A stretch of DNA of 64,000 nt from Pseudeuparius sepicola (lineage: Eukaryota; Arthropoda; Insecta; Coleoptera; Anthribidae). A model generated the notes under the pieces. The model was not told the origin of the DNA, did not search any database, and worked only from the letters and a program-made list of their open reading frames with translations. Each line of letters opens with the position of its first letter. The first letter of the stretch is position 1. The position numbers and the translations under genes were made by a program. The stretch spans positions 55,675,223 to 55,739,222 of the forward strand of contig OY987303.1 of the NCBI GenBank assembly GCA_963920635.1, written 5' to 3'. This document shows positions 29,577-43,100 of the stretch, piece after piece.

Positions 29577-30710
29577 TGTGGAATCCCCGGCAAACAGGGT
29601 TATAATACATTCATCGTTTATATTTAATTTTTTTATCTAAATACTTTACTGGTTACCGCACACATTGGATAAAGCCTAAATCACACATTTTCCGTTTTTA
29701 CTGTTATTATTATTATTATTATATCATTTACGAATGAGGATTTAAGAACATTGTTATTAGGTATTATCTACGGAGTTATAGCGCTCCGTGGTATTATCCT
29801 ATCAAGCACACCTATGGAAAGTTTGAAATAATAACTAAATAGTAATCTACGGATACTATTCTGTGGCAAAACCCTAATATTACTGCACAAAATACTCAGT
29901 AACAACCAACAAAATGTATGATTATTATTATTGTGCTGATTGTGCTGGTGCTGGCGCTGGCAGCAAACCGCAGGAAATCCAGAAAAAGCAAAAGGAAACC
30001 AAGGGGAAAGGGAACCAGGAACGCAGGAACCAACAAAAAAGAAATGCAAGGTTAGAAAATGGGTTTGTTCCAACAACTGTTCTGAACCGGTTCTCAGCGA
30101 CCTAATTGGTTGAAAATAGTCCTGGTATTACTTTTCTGCATTTTGATTCGCTAGAACTGCTTCAGAACTAGTTCTCTGGAACAACCTATCGAACTGACAA
30201 ACCAGAGAAATGGATCCATTTCTCTGATTGAATATAAGAAATACGCCCCCTATAGGCTCAATGGCCTCAATGCTAAACTAATCTATGGGCCATGCCAACA
30301 ATGAACAACAACAAAGAACAACCCAGTATAGACCCAAGTTTAGCCAACGCTAGCACCCTTCCCATGGTTACGATGGCCCATATATTAGTTCGCATCTCAG
30401 AAAAATAAAAAACATAGAACTGGCTTTGTATTGGCAAGTTTGTTCCCATAACAAAAAAAATAATGTTTACAGTTCGGGTGACAGATCTGGTGCTAATGAT
30501 TACAAGGCAGTGGCGTACCTCTTATTTTTTAAAAATAGGAAAAAATATATTTGCCTTTGTACCTATCTCAATTTTTTTTATAAAAATTGAAGTATAACCC
30601 CAGGTATAACTAGTACGCGTCAATTCTAAAATTCAAACTTATCAATGTTATTGACAGTTACTACTTGGGGATTGTTCGGCGAACACAATATAAAAAATAA
30701 AAAATAAAAA
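29577..30710. other. FUT8 upstream region, repeats only
   Basis: 5' flank of FUT8. A TTA microsatellite occurs at about 29704-29722. GAGAAATGGATCCATTTCTC near 30208 is a perfect palindrome. GTTCTGAACCGGTTCTC-like words are shared with 32200. No further coding exon is supported. Confidence 0.45.
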
Positions 30711-31086
30711 CTTTTTAAAAACAAGCTTTTATTTAAGCCATGAACTAAAACGGATAAAATAAGTTTAGCGTTGGGTGAAGATTTAAACCTTCAGTCAACG
30801 AGTTTAGGTTTTCGTTTAATTTCGTTAAGATAATTCAATGCCACACTGCGGTATACTTTTTTTTAAATGTTCATAAAAGTAGGTACCAATTAATTTTATC
30901 GGACAGTGATTGGTTGAAAAGCAAGTACATGCCAAAGAATATATTTTCTGTACAGTTTGCCCGACAAGCTTTTTGATTTAAAAAAGCTTGTCGAATTTGA
31001 CATTGAATTATCTTAACGAAAACCTAAACTTATTTTATCCGTTTTAGTAAATGGCTTACTTAAATAAAAGCTTGATTTTAAAAAGG
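30711..31086. mobile_element. 376 bp foldback
   Basis: The left arm CTTTTTAAAAACAAGCTTTT plus ACTAAAACGGATAAAATAAG is mirrored on the right (CTTATTTTATCCGTTTTAGT, AAAAGCTTGATTTTAAAAAG). The interior word GACAGTGATTGGTTGAAAAGCAAGTAC recurs inverted near 42235-42260, linking it to the element at 42000-42349. Confidence 0.7.
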
Positions 31087-31144
31087 TTTTTTTTATTATT
31101 TATTTTATTTTGTGCTTTTTTTAGTAGGTGGTAAAGAAATTTAG

Positions 31145-31383
31145 TCCGCCATCTTGGGGCATCGAGCATCCGCCCTATTGGATTTAGTATGACGTCAGTC
31201 ACCTTATCGTTTTCTACTTTTCAAATCCTTTCATTTGATACCCATGTCGAGGACGTTGTAAAGAATTAGGCAATGCGCCGTCTTGGGGAGGCCGCCATAT
31301 TAGATTTATTATGACGTCATTCACCTTATTGTTTTCTACCCGTCGAGCCCTTTCGTTTTATACCCATGTTGAGAATTATTATC
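31145..31383. repeat. Two-unit tandem repeat, about 130 and 110 bp
   Basis: CCGCCATCTTGGGG...GGATTTAGTATGACGTCAGTCACCTTATCGTTTTCTAC is followed by a diverged second unit, GCGCCGTCTTGGGG...AGATTTATTATGACGTCATTCACCTTATTGTTTTCTAC. Both end in TACCCATGT(C/T)GAG. Confidence 0.7.
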
Positions 31384-31430
31384 CCTCTGGTGGTAAAGGT
31401 ATCTTTTACCTGCCCCGAACTAGGTACGCC

Positions 31431-32700
31431 TATGTACTTACGCATGGTATGTAACCTCCTTTGGCGAGTTGCTTGATTTGCAAACAATACACTTTTTTTG
31501 CCCATAACGTATAACTTAATTGTCTATATAAGCATTTTAAACCGACGAATACTTAAGAAACACTTAAAAACAGCGAAAAATTGCTTCTAAAAGACACAGC
31601 ACCAGTTATGTCAAACAAGGTGAGGCATACGCTTGGCCGATTTGCGCGTTTGTCAGATTGTGCGATTGGTATTGGTAATTGTAGGTATATTATTGTTTCC
31701 TTAGTTGCATCACAGATTAAAGTACTACACGTAGTATAGAAATACTGCCTAATAAGTGCCTAGATAATTACAAATACTAGATTCACCTATTAGTCAGGCA
31801 GACCTTATCTCATCAATACATAAATATTATATAGGTATTATCTACCATTATTTACTTCAAAGCAAACGTATTTGCAACTGATTGGGTATGTCCCTAGTCC
31901 CTACATACAACGGAAACCACTGTTGAAAAACTGTTATTTGCAATTTGATCTTGAAGATTATTTTAATTTACCAGAGAAATAAGTTTTTCATTATGAATTA
32001 TTGGCAACGCTGTTAAACTTTAACTAGTAAATAAATAATAGAGTATAAAAAGTGCTACCCCTTACAAACATTTCACTCTACAGATGCCATTTCTATGTTT
32101 TTATTTTTCTGAGGTTCGCATAGTCTCGTCGGGGCGTTAGCATCTTAAATCTGGGCTTAAATTCAGTCGCCTATAGCTTCGTTCCAAAACACAGTTCTGA
32201 ATCAGATCGCCGAGAATCGGTTCAGAACTGCTGCTGGAACAGAACCTATGTCATGAACATAGAGATCATATGATCTTTGCTCATATATAGAGATCATATG
32301 ATCTCTATGGTTTAAACCAAAGAAACTACTCCATATCTCTGGTTTAAACTGGGGTTCGTCTAAACAATTTGAAACCGTCAGGAGCATGCGCAGTTTCATT
32401 TTCACGTTAAAAAACAGAACCGCGCATGTTTCTGATTCTGACCAATGACGTCCAGAATCCAGATCATTGCTATGGATCATTGCTTCTGATCTGATAGTGT
32501 TTGAATTTCTGTTGTAATGCCCCTAGTCTCAGGACCTAACCCAGACACTAATATACCGTTTATTCTTTTATATATGTATATTACCACCTATAGGTATATT
32601 TTGTGATATTAGCAGAGCATATAAAACAACATATTAGCAGAGCATATATTAGTTAGTGATATCACATTCCCCTATTCTGTGGTGATATTACCAAATTGTA
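31431..32700. other. Intergenic with CATAGAGATCATATGA family fragment
   Basis: Copies of the end word CATAGAGATCATATGATC occur near 32260 and 32290, the same family as the element at 22552-23800. AGCAGAGCATATA repeats lie near 32612 and 32636. A tiny start-like exon (ATGTCAAACAAG|gtgagg near 31609) cannot be extended with confidence. Confidence 0.4.
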
Positions 32701-32714
32701 CCTCAATGTATTAC

Positions 32715-33063
32715 CAGAGCATAGCGTACTCTTGAGAAATCATCCGCAAATTCAATGACCTTGAGCCATATTGGTGGAATAGAAGTCGGAGGTGTAGTCG
32801 GGAAAATCAATTCAGAAATACACAGTAGTATTGGTAAAGTATATAGTGTGTGGTAAGCACAAGCAGCTTTGACTACTTCCTGGGATTCTTTGTTTAAAGA
32901 TACTAGCACAAAGCACAATTTACAAAAAAGCACATTCAACGGCACTGTAATATTTTTCATACAACCAAAAAAGAACTGCCCGATCGCCCCGACACTGCAC
33001 CAATTTGACAGAATCTATTCCCACATGGCGGCTGCGCGAACAGGTGTGCAGAATTTTCCCGCC
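32715..33063 (-). repeat. Dispersed repeat, copy 2 (inverted relative to 14270-14615)
   Basis: Matches copy 1 across its length, including the CTATTCCCA(A/C)ATGGC end and the CTGCGCGAACAGGTG(C/T)GCAGAATTTTCCCGCC segment. The hydrophobic frame is open here too (LFCKLCFVLVSL). Confidence 0.7.
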
Positions 33064-33861
33064 AAGTGGAATGAAACTGCTGGTTGTTTTATATCATTGA
33101 ATTGATAGTACTTTTCAATTCGATGTATTCTACCATTACCTAACCTATATATTTTGTGCCATTACCGTTGATTGACGCCATTACCTATTAGCGTCGATGG
33201 AGGAAGAATAGATTCTGTGATCTGATGAGCTCCTCAGAAAAAAAAACCATTTTTTGTTGTACTTATTGGCAGGTTTTGAATCAAATAAAAATTCCTCGCT
33301 TTATTATTTAGGAGAAATAAATGGCATTAAAGGCGTTGATTGAAGGTAAGTATATTTTCGACTTTTTGTTCTGTTATACAGTGTCCTCCATAAATATTGC
33401 CACAAATGGAGAAAAATGTATTTTCAATTTCTGAAAAAAAAATGGTAAAAGTGTCACATGGTGTATGCCAAAATTTAAAAAAATCGGGGCAGGCATACAC
33501 CATGGGAAACTTTTACCAAAAAAATTATTCTTGACAAAAATTTCTGCTTTTTCTAAAACTCAAAATTCAAAATGTTCGAAAATCTTGGTTTCAAGAAAGC
33601 CAACTCAAAAACGAAATCTTTAATAACGTTTTTTTAGTTATATCTCCGCATTGGCTGGATAATTATGTAAAATTTAGTCCTTATAGGTCTGTGTTAAAAG
33701 TAAACTATGTCTTAATTCTGTTTTCGGCGATTTTTGCTACCTTGCTTTCCTATAATAAAAGACCAATAAATTTCTCAATTAACATCAAATTTATTTAAAA
33801 AAATAAATAGCACGTCATTAATTTCCTTGTACAAAGAAACCATTCAAAATCCGTTCAAATA

Positions 33862-33994
33862 CAGGGTAATTATTTGGCTTGCACAAAATATTTTAATTTG
33901 CTTTTTAATTTTTACAACAGAAAATGTCTGCCCTTCTAGAGTAAAAATTCATCACAATAGTTAAAATACCGACTCAAACCAATGAATTACCCTG
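33862..33994. mobile_element. 133 bp MITE, CAGGGTAATT ends, TA-flanked
   Basis: CAGGGTAATTATTTGG at the left and CCAATGAATTACCCTG at the right, flanked by TA. It sits just 3' of the icarapin-like gene. Confidence 0.65.
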
Positions 33995-34132
33995 TACTAT
34001 CTTTGGCAAAGCAACAAAAAAAAATAGATCGAAAGACACAGGGCATAAACGATAAATAAATAAATAAAATAAAATAAATTTCAGTCTCCAAGAAATAAAA
34101 AAAGTCGTTCAACTTTCCTACTTTGCGATTTC

Positions 34133-37100
34133 TTATCTCGGATCAATGAGCTTTCCATAGTATGGCCCGCGCTTGCCTTCCGGCACAAAAATAACCTCTG
34201 CGTCCGGGTTGACAGGGGCTCCTTGGTCTGCCATCAACTGATTCACGTAAATATCCCGCGACAAGTCGACGGGCTTTTGGGTTTCGGACAAAACCGAATT
34301 GTCTTCGAAAATTTCCACCGGCTCGAGACTCTGCCAGTCGGCATGGGTACTGGCGATGGCTTGTCCGTGGGGTACTGCACTGTCAACCTCGTCAAATGTC
34401 TCAATGTCGTCCCTTGTTGCCTAGGTGCAAAAGAAAGGAAATCGTGCAAAAACATACAACACTTAAAATTGTTAGGTTATGTCAGTTAGGCAGAATTTTT
34501 GGGGATTTTAGTTTGTTAGTTTCTTCACAGAGGGAATTAGTAGGTGTCCAAGCAAATTAGTCATTATAGGTTATTTAGGTCTAGGAATTAGTGTTAGACC
34601 TATTTAAATAAAACTTTATTGTTGTCAATACAACGATAACTTACAATAAAAACAAAACTTAACACTAACGATTTATCAATAATAAACGCAATACAGTTTA
34701 AATTGTAATGTTGTTAAATAAAATACTTTTTAATACCTAAGTATTATAAGGAGGAAGGATGTGTTATTGTTTTTTTGGACTAAAATATATACAAGCTTCA
34801 TAAAAAAGTATATATCTACGTCTAGACAATATATCTTTTTTACGATGTCATCACTCATGCATAGCTCATAATTTTTTAGGCCACTCGTAATTTTTCCGGG
34901 GTTTTAGAATTACCAACCTCTTGAGATTTGAGGATTTCGTTTTCAACGCTATTCTCCAACGGTTCCCTATCCTTAGTCGCGGGTGTTACGGTAACTTCTT
35001 CTGCTTCCTTTTCGGTTGTCACCTCTGAACTGTCAGGTTTCACGTCTATGATCCTCACCTTGAAGAAGGTTCCGCCAAAGTCGTCTTGTTTCTTGTATTC
35101 CGTTTCGTTTATGACCACCTTGTGCCCATCAATAACCTACAAACAAATTTTATTGGCGAATAGTGGGCCAAATTTAAATATTTCAGTCAACGGCAAACAC
35201 ATGAAACTTAGTTTTATTGTCTATAACTTCTATAGTTATAGTAAGTTTCTTGGATAAGATGTGTCTTTAAAGTCAAGTCAAATTTGATATTTATTACTTA
35301 CAATTATTATTATGTTTTTTTGGACTTACGAGCCCTCTCTCAGTGAAGTGGGCCCATATCCATTCAAAATATCAAATTTATGAATTTGTAGCATGTCGAA
35401 GCAGACGTTTTTGAAAATGTGCTATTTTTTGTTTCTTTACAGATTTTAGAGAATGTTTAAAAACATTTTTAGATATATTTAGCTTTAAGTTTGTTGTTTT
35501 GAATAATAATTTGTTAATATGTTGAGACGTATCGAGGCAGCAATAAGTCGAAAAGGCGATGTAACACACTGGTAATTTTCTGTTTATTGACAATACTAGG
35601 AATTTCTCTAAAAAATTTCTTTGTTACTTAAAATATAGTTTAATTATATGCTAAAAGTGAATAAACGTTTCCTATATAATTAGAAAAATGTGTTGATTTT
35701 AACAAATTTTCTGTTAACACGATAAGTTTCTTCAAAAAAACATATTTTTACTATTTTGGCCCAACTTCACTGAGACAAGGCTTCGTATATCCACCACTGA
35801 TATACATAAATAATTTAGATTGTTTTATTAAATTACAGAAATTAAATAAATAAACTTTGCTTCAAGCACGACAAAATTCTCTAGCTTCAAAAATGTGTTT
35901 GCTTTAAAATACAGGGTGTCCCTATTTGCTTGAAATTGCCGATTTTCTCAGTAATTTTCAAAATAAAGTGACGGTTCAAAAAGTAAACTTGTGTAGAAGT
36001 CAAACTTAATATACAGAATGTTCTTAGAAAGTTATTTCAAAAAATACTCTTCAAAAAAAAATTGTGAAGTTGGATTTTAACACGGAATATTAGCAATGAG
36101 TAATGAGTACTTAAACGGAGAGTAATATAAAATTGTCGGTTCTCATTTCTGATTTCTGGTTTGCACCAGAATTGAGCATTACTCGGTCAGATTTTTGTGA
36201 CACAAAAACTGTTTCAAATATGCTGCAACTTCATTACTAATATAATATTTCGTGTTAAAATCCAACTTAACAATTTTTGGGAAAAGGGTATTTTTTGAAA
36301 TAACTTTTTAACAACGCTCTGTACATTAGGTTTTACGTCATATTTGAATGTCTTGGGAACTTCTACACAAGTTTAGTTTTTGAACCATCAATTTATCTTG
36401 GAAATTACCCAGAAAGTCGATATTTTCAAGCAAATGGGGACACCCTCTACGGTAAATGAAACGATATCTAATATATTCTAATATATTTACAATAAAGGAC
36501 CTTACGTTAAGTATGCAGATAGAATCTGTTAAAACTAATTGAAAGATGTTTAAAAAATGCCTAAAAATGAATGTTGTAAATTACAAGGGAAATAATTTTT
36601 TCTAATAAGCTTTTTTCGATATTTCGACAAATAAGAGGTGTTGTTGTAGTCTTGTGTTAAATGTCAAATTTGACAGTTAACCTGTGCATGACACGTGGCT
36701 GCTTTACATTTTTGGGATACAAATAACTTTTAAAACAAAAGTTGTAGCATATTATCTACCAATAGATTTAGTACCTACCTATATAACAGGGACTCTTTAA
36801 AATAAGGGGACCCAGCATTTCACAGTCTATCACATAGGAAAAGTGAAGCCTTGAGGGGAAGTTTGTTTTCTGTAGACTCCAAGGAGACCACATAAGTGGG
36901 CTGGTACAAGGTTATGTTATATGTCAGTGTCCAACTGCCATCAGGTTTTATGTGGTAGATAGTGCCATAGATTCTAAAGGAGGCAAAAAATTTCCCATCA
37001 TTATTCACAATTTTTAAGTTTTCTAACTTTCAGATACTCAGATGTGACAATTAAAGAATTTCAACTATATTTTGTTTCATTTGACAGTTGCCATATTCTG

Positions 37101-40100
37101 TAATTGTAGACACAACATTGTCAAGTCTAATTTTTAGAAATCATGGAAACCATTATTAATTTTTACTAACAATCAAAGTACCTGTTATATTCATAGATTC
37201 TCCAATAAAATGGCATACTTGGCATCACTGATACCATTAGAATGATGAAAGAATATGACTCACTTTGGAAGGTATAATGCTGGGTCCCCTTATTTTAAAG
37301 AGTCCCTGCTATATAAAATATATTTATTTCAAAAATGGTAAAAAATATATTAAGTCTTATATCGTTTTAACTGTAGTTACGAATATACTTAAAAAAAACG
37401 AAAATATATAGGGTGTTCCCATTAAAAAATGGTTTTTTGTTTGCCTCGCTTGTAAGAAACACCCTGTATATTCACAGTACTACAGGTAACCAAAAAAATT
37501 GTTTAAAATATGCTGCAAGTTTTGGTTGAAAAGTTTTTTGTATCTCAAAAACTTAAAGGTCCAACATATAAACTGGTAGCAAACTGCTGGTACCTACAAA
37601 TTTTTTCTCTTATAAATTTTAACTAAAATTGCATATTGCAAATAGCTTTCTGTAAGAAGGTAATTCATGCCAAATTTAAAATAAACATCTTAAAAGACAG
37701 AGTTTATTAATAATAATTTTTAAAATTTAGCATCCTGTAGTTTGAAGTAGAAGTATCTAAATGAAGAAGGAATTAAGGAAAGTCCCATTATTAAACCTAA
37801 AGAATCCTTACTTAACAGATCGACCTACTTCATTGTAATACTCCTGTAAATGATATATAACTCTTGGATAATATTTCGCTATAATCTTAGAAAAATACCA
37901 CCTTACCTTAGTTACGGAGGTAGTATTGCCTTTGGAAAGATCTATGTCGCCAAATGGCAAATGCGGAAGACCCTCGAAATCTGGAATATTTGAAGAATTG
38001 CTAGATCTGCCTGGTAGTCTCCCGAACAGCGAGTCCATTTGGTGACGCATTCGTGCCATCAAACCTTTAAAAATATGAAGAAAAAGACGTTTACCACAAC
38101 ACTTTTATGCAAGTGTGCTATAATACAAATTGTTTGAAAAAAAAGAACTAGGCACCTGGGCAACAGCAGTTGCAAGGCATATTTCAAGCACGACTACATT
38201 TTTATGTAAAAAGATTTGAATTTATAAACAAACAATCACACTACAAAGTTATGTGGGCTGTTTCCTACATGTCCCCATATTAAGGCTTAGTTTTTTTTAA
38301 TTGGGAGGCACTATTAAATGCGTAGTAGGTACCTAGAATTTATTTTAGGGAACAATGCTGTGCAATATGTATTTTTACTGTTAGTACACCGGATTGGATT
38401 TATCGCAATAATATTAATTTAACGATGCATTCAACAGTATTACTTTTCCTAGAAAATGCATTTTATGGTTTGAAAACTGTTGCGCAACACTCTATAAGTT
38501 GTTATAACATTAGGTTTCCGCTCGAGATCATGAAAATCGATACTTCAAGGTCACGTAATGTCTCAAGATACCACTTCCGGTTGAAGCGGAAATCGCACTT
38601 ACTTTCGAAACTGTTCAAAAATCCGTCGAAAGGGTTCGAAAGCGGAATTCCAAATCCTCCAACGCCTGTGTCGATGATAGGTTGGTCCCCATAGGGGTTC
38701 CTTTCGAGAGGAACAATTTCAACTTCTTCCTTTTTGTCGGGCACTGCAAAGAAAATAACAAATAATCATCTATTCTAGAAACATTTAATCGATAGTTAAA
38801 ATAATATATGGCAAGGTGAATCGTAGTTTCCTTTAATGTCTATTCTAATTATAAATTATTTATAGACAGGCTATTTACAGTAGCCAGTCAAGAGTTATGA
38901 GGAGGGTATAACAAGATAGGTTTGTTTAATTTAGAAAAGAAGATATTATCTGAAAAATAGACAGGGGAATAATAATAACTTGTTACTAATGTATTTGGAA
39001 TGTTGGTGGTTATACCTAAAGTCTAAAGTAACAGGAAATTATTAAATACCTGCACTTTGAAAGTTAAAGTTTTGGTATGATGAATTCACAGAGGTAAACC
39101 ACAGGTAAACATTACAGTATAGACCCGGATCCATTTTAAAATAGAAACGCGTTGTATTTTTCAGGATATATTGCTTTTAAAAAATATCTCACAGAAAAAT
39201 TTTAATCTAAAACTGAAACCAATAAGGGATCAATAAATATTTGATGCTACAGGATTTTACTGAATGAAATTATTGACAATACTATAATATGGTAGGTACA
39301 GGGTGACCTACTTACGAGCGGTTATCTCGGTAATTTCTAAGAAAAATTGGTGGTTCAAAAACAAAACTTGCGTAGTTTTTTCCAAGGAATTAAATGCGAC
39401 CAAGAAAAAAAAGTTATCGCATAACAACCGATTTTTTCAAAATATTAAGATGGGAATTTTGTTGCATTTTTTCATTAAACTAATAAAATCAATAAAAAAA
39501 AATCTGCATCGCACGCTTGAATATCACTTCCGGTTTAGCCGGAAGTGCCTTTTGTCGTTAAAAACTAATATTAGGTATAGTACTTCTAAAGCCAGTTGCA
39601 ACATCATAAAAAAACTCTAATTGACGTCACAAAAAGAATATAGGACATAAGCGTCAAGCAGTTTTTAAAAATATACATATTCTAGGTACAAGCAACATAA
39701 ATATTTCACTTTTAAGGTTTTGTTAAGGTTGTCGTCAAGTACTACGTAAAGGTTAATGCACCATATAATATCACAGTTTAGATATTGTTTACTGTGATAA
39801 TATTGTCAAAAGATCTCTAAGCTAAAAAGCCATATCGATTATAACTATTTACGCAAGTGATCTATGAAATTATGGCACGGCTATCCACCGCATTTCGCTG
39901 CACAAGTGGCCAGCCGTCGAACAGTGTAACCCAGGCAAATATTGGTAATAATAGGTGAGCATGCAGTCACTTGTTTTTACTACAATATCTATCTTCTCTG
40001 TCTCCTTCATATATTTTTACTACTAATACCAGGTTCGGTTTAATCAGGGACTCTTTAAAATAAGGGGACACATAGGAAAAGTGAAGCCGTGAGGGGAAGT

Positions 40101-43100
40101 TTGTTTTCTGTATACTCCAAGGAGACCACATAAGTGGGCTGGTACAAGGTTATGTTATATGTCAGTGTCCAACTGCCATCAGGTTTTATGTGATAGATAG
40201 TGCCATAGATTCTAAACGAGGCAAAAAAATTCCCATCATAATTCACAATTTTTAAGTTTTCTAACTTTCAGATACTCAGATGTGACAATTAAAGAATTTC
40301 AACTATACAATAAATTGTAAAAACTTTCCGTGCGCTGAATAAAAATACCGAATATATGGCTTTAAAATAGAAATATACAGAAAAGTAAACTAAATTTAAG
40401 AAACTCTGTATGCTCTTTGATATTTAACATATACCTATTTTGTATTTTACTTCGTAAATGTTTCAATATTTAGATACATTTCTGTAATATTTTTGACGTT
40501 TTATTCACCTTTTCTGACAATAACTAATTTACAACAAAGCACCTTTGAAATAATTTGAGAGTAAGCATGGAAACGCATCATACACACCAAACACTATATT
40601 GTCTGCATTGTTTATTTTTTGTCAATTAAATTCATTATAATATGCCGATAAAATGTTTTAAGAGGGGGTTGCCGACAGCGAAAGTGACGTTAGATTTCGT
40701 ATATTTTTAAGTTGTATAGCATAAAACCTAATAACATTTTACCTGGAAAAAATTTAGTACAAACATCTCTGTCTTCATTCTAATCATAAGATCTTAAAAG
40801 CATATTCACTGGAATTATTATTTTTGCCAGGTAAAATGTTATTAGATTTTATGCTATACAACTTAAAAAAATGCGAAATCTAACGTCACTTTCGCTGTCG
40901 GCAACCCCCTCTTAAGTTTCCGTTTATTTTTTCCGAAGTATAATAAAAAATATCGTTCATTACACGTCCAGAAATAGGTTTTTCCGTGCTTGCATGACTT
41001 CCCGTGTTCGGCTGCGCCTCACACGGGAATCTTTATCTCCAGACTCGTAATGAAATATACTATTCATTTGACAGTTGCCATATTGTGTGATTGTAGGCAC
41101 AACATTATCAAGTCTAATTTTTAGAAATCATGGAAACCATTATTAATTTTTACTAACAATCAAATCAAAGTACCTGTTATATTCATAGATTCTCCAACAG
41201 AATGGCATACTTGGCAGCACTGATACCATTAGAATGATGAAAGATTAGGCCTCACTTTGGAAAGTATAATGCTGGGTCCCCTTATTTTAAAGAGTCCCTG
41301 GGTTTTTAAAAAGTTAAAAAAAGTGTTTTGTCTCGTATTTTATTGCAGAGGCGCCTGTTCTCGAGCTACCCTGGTAAAGTATAAAAATGGACTCACTTGG
41401 AACACAGTGATATACGGGGGGCGATCTATTTCACAGCATTTACCACGCTCTGGCTCTGCTACTGGTAAAAATACCAGACTTATCAGCAGAAATCACTCGT
41501 ATAAAATTCAAAGGTTTTTATGCTGTTCCAAGCAACTTCATTTATACCATACCTATTATGTATATCATCAAAGTATGTTATTCAATTCTCTAACTAAATT
41601 TTACACCTGACCATTTTGGCCTGCAATTCTGATATACCCAATTTTAGCCACCAAGAATCTAGACTAATGTTTTTAGTATTGGACTGCATTCTTTCAATTT
41701 AGAAGACAGTCGCATACCGTCTCAGACAATCAACAGGCACAAGACCAAAGCGATTGTTTTGATAAGAAACGGAAAGCTGGATAAAGTGAGTTCAAGCCCG
41801 ATGACTCAAAAACACAATGCTAAGTAATATTTTTTTAACAAGGTGCAAAAATCCTCGTCTTCGACTCAGATTTTTGTTGCCACCAGCGCTCATGCTTCTT
41901 GTTAAAATATTACTTAGCAACGTGTTTTTTCGATTTTTTTCGGAAAAATTATGATATTACTTACGATTATCTGAAATATAATGTTTACAGTATCTGTTAC
42001 AGGGTGTTCGAATTTTGAGCATGAAAGTCGAAAATCCCCATATTAAAATGTCAATAATTTGAAAACCAAAAGAATTAGGGAAAAGCGTCAATAAAAAAAT
42101 TGAAAAAAATATATAAAAAAATCTTTTTAAAAACGAACTTTTATACTAAAACGAGTATGCCAAATGCTGCATAATTATTTGTTTTCAAAAATCTTGTCGC
42201 GCGAATTGTAAGGAAAATACATTCTTCGGCAAGTATTTGCTTATCAACCAATCACTGTCCTTTTTACTATTTGATACCCGTATACGACTTCAAAAAAGTC
42301 TCGCCGATTTCCTCAAAATAGGACGGGGTTTCGAGTTTGGATCACCCTGTAGGTACACGTTATGTGGATGTGGACAAACAAATAAACAATGCCACACCTT
42401 TAATGACGGTGTTCGTTTAAAATTCGGAGCAAAAATATCCAGCTCGTTGATAGTCCAACTATAAAATTTTGCTTACGATAAAAAACGTTTAAATTCCTTG
42501 CGAGCAACATCGCCTTTAATTTGTTTATAGAATATTCTAAATGACCTTTGATTATTGTCAATAACAAGCTCGTTAATCTATCCTGCAAATTAGGTTACAG
42601 TCTATTTGACAAAATTTTTACTGGTGGACATCACGCCGATATGTTTTCCGATTTGCACTTTTTACATTGCGAAATGGTGAAAAAGATTTCGCCGTGACCC
42701 CAAAAGTGTTACGTTGCATTTCCTTTGTCATACATTTGGCACATTTTATGCTTTAATAAGTCGTGTGTTGTTATATGTTTGTTGTAAATAAGAAACCCGG
42801 AAAATACGATTTACATAGATTCACTTAGATCTATTAAGTCTGTTAGAAAATAAATAAATGCAAAATAGAAACAGCAAATTTGGCGAGGTTACAAAACAGC
42901 TATAGGGCTGTGATACGTCAATATAGCGACAGTTCAGTTTCTATTACTTCTTCCTATTTTTTCTACAGAAAATATTGTTTGATTTTTGTTGCGTTTCACA
43001 GATTATCACCATATTGGACTAAAGATCCCACGCATTGACATTTCTCTGACAAAAGTGATTTATTAGTAAAACAACAATAGATTGCAGGAATCATGAAAAA

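Noticed and set aside
29768..30076. 102-residue minus-strand frame upstream of FUT8
   Set aside because: Composition follows simple repeats (His/Gln/Asn runs from TTG/ATT repeats). No homology or splice support.
36787..37308. The 62-residue frame in the MITE as a host gene
   Set aside because: It lies entirely inside a mobile element present in two copies, so it is listed as element content, not as a gene.
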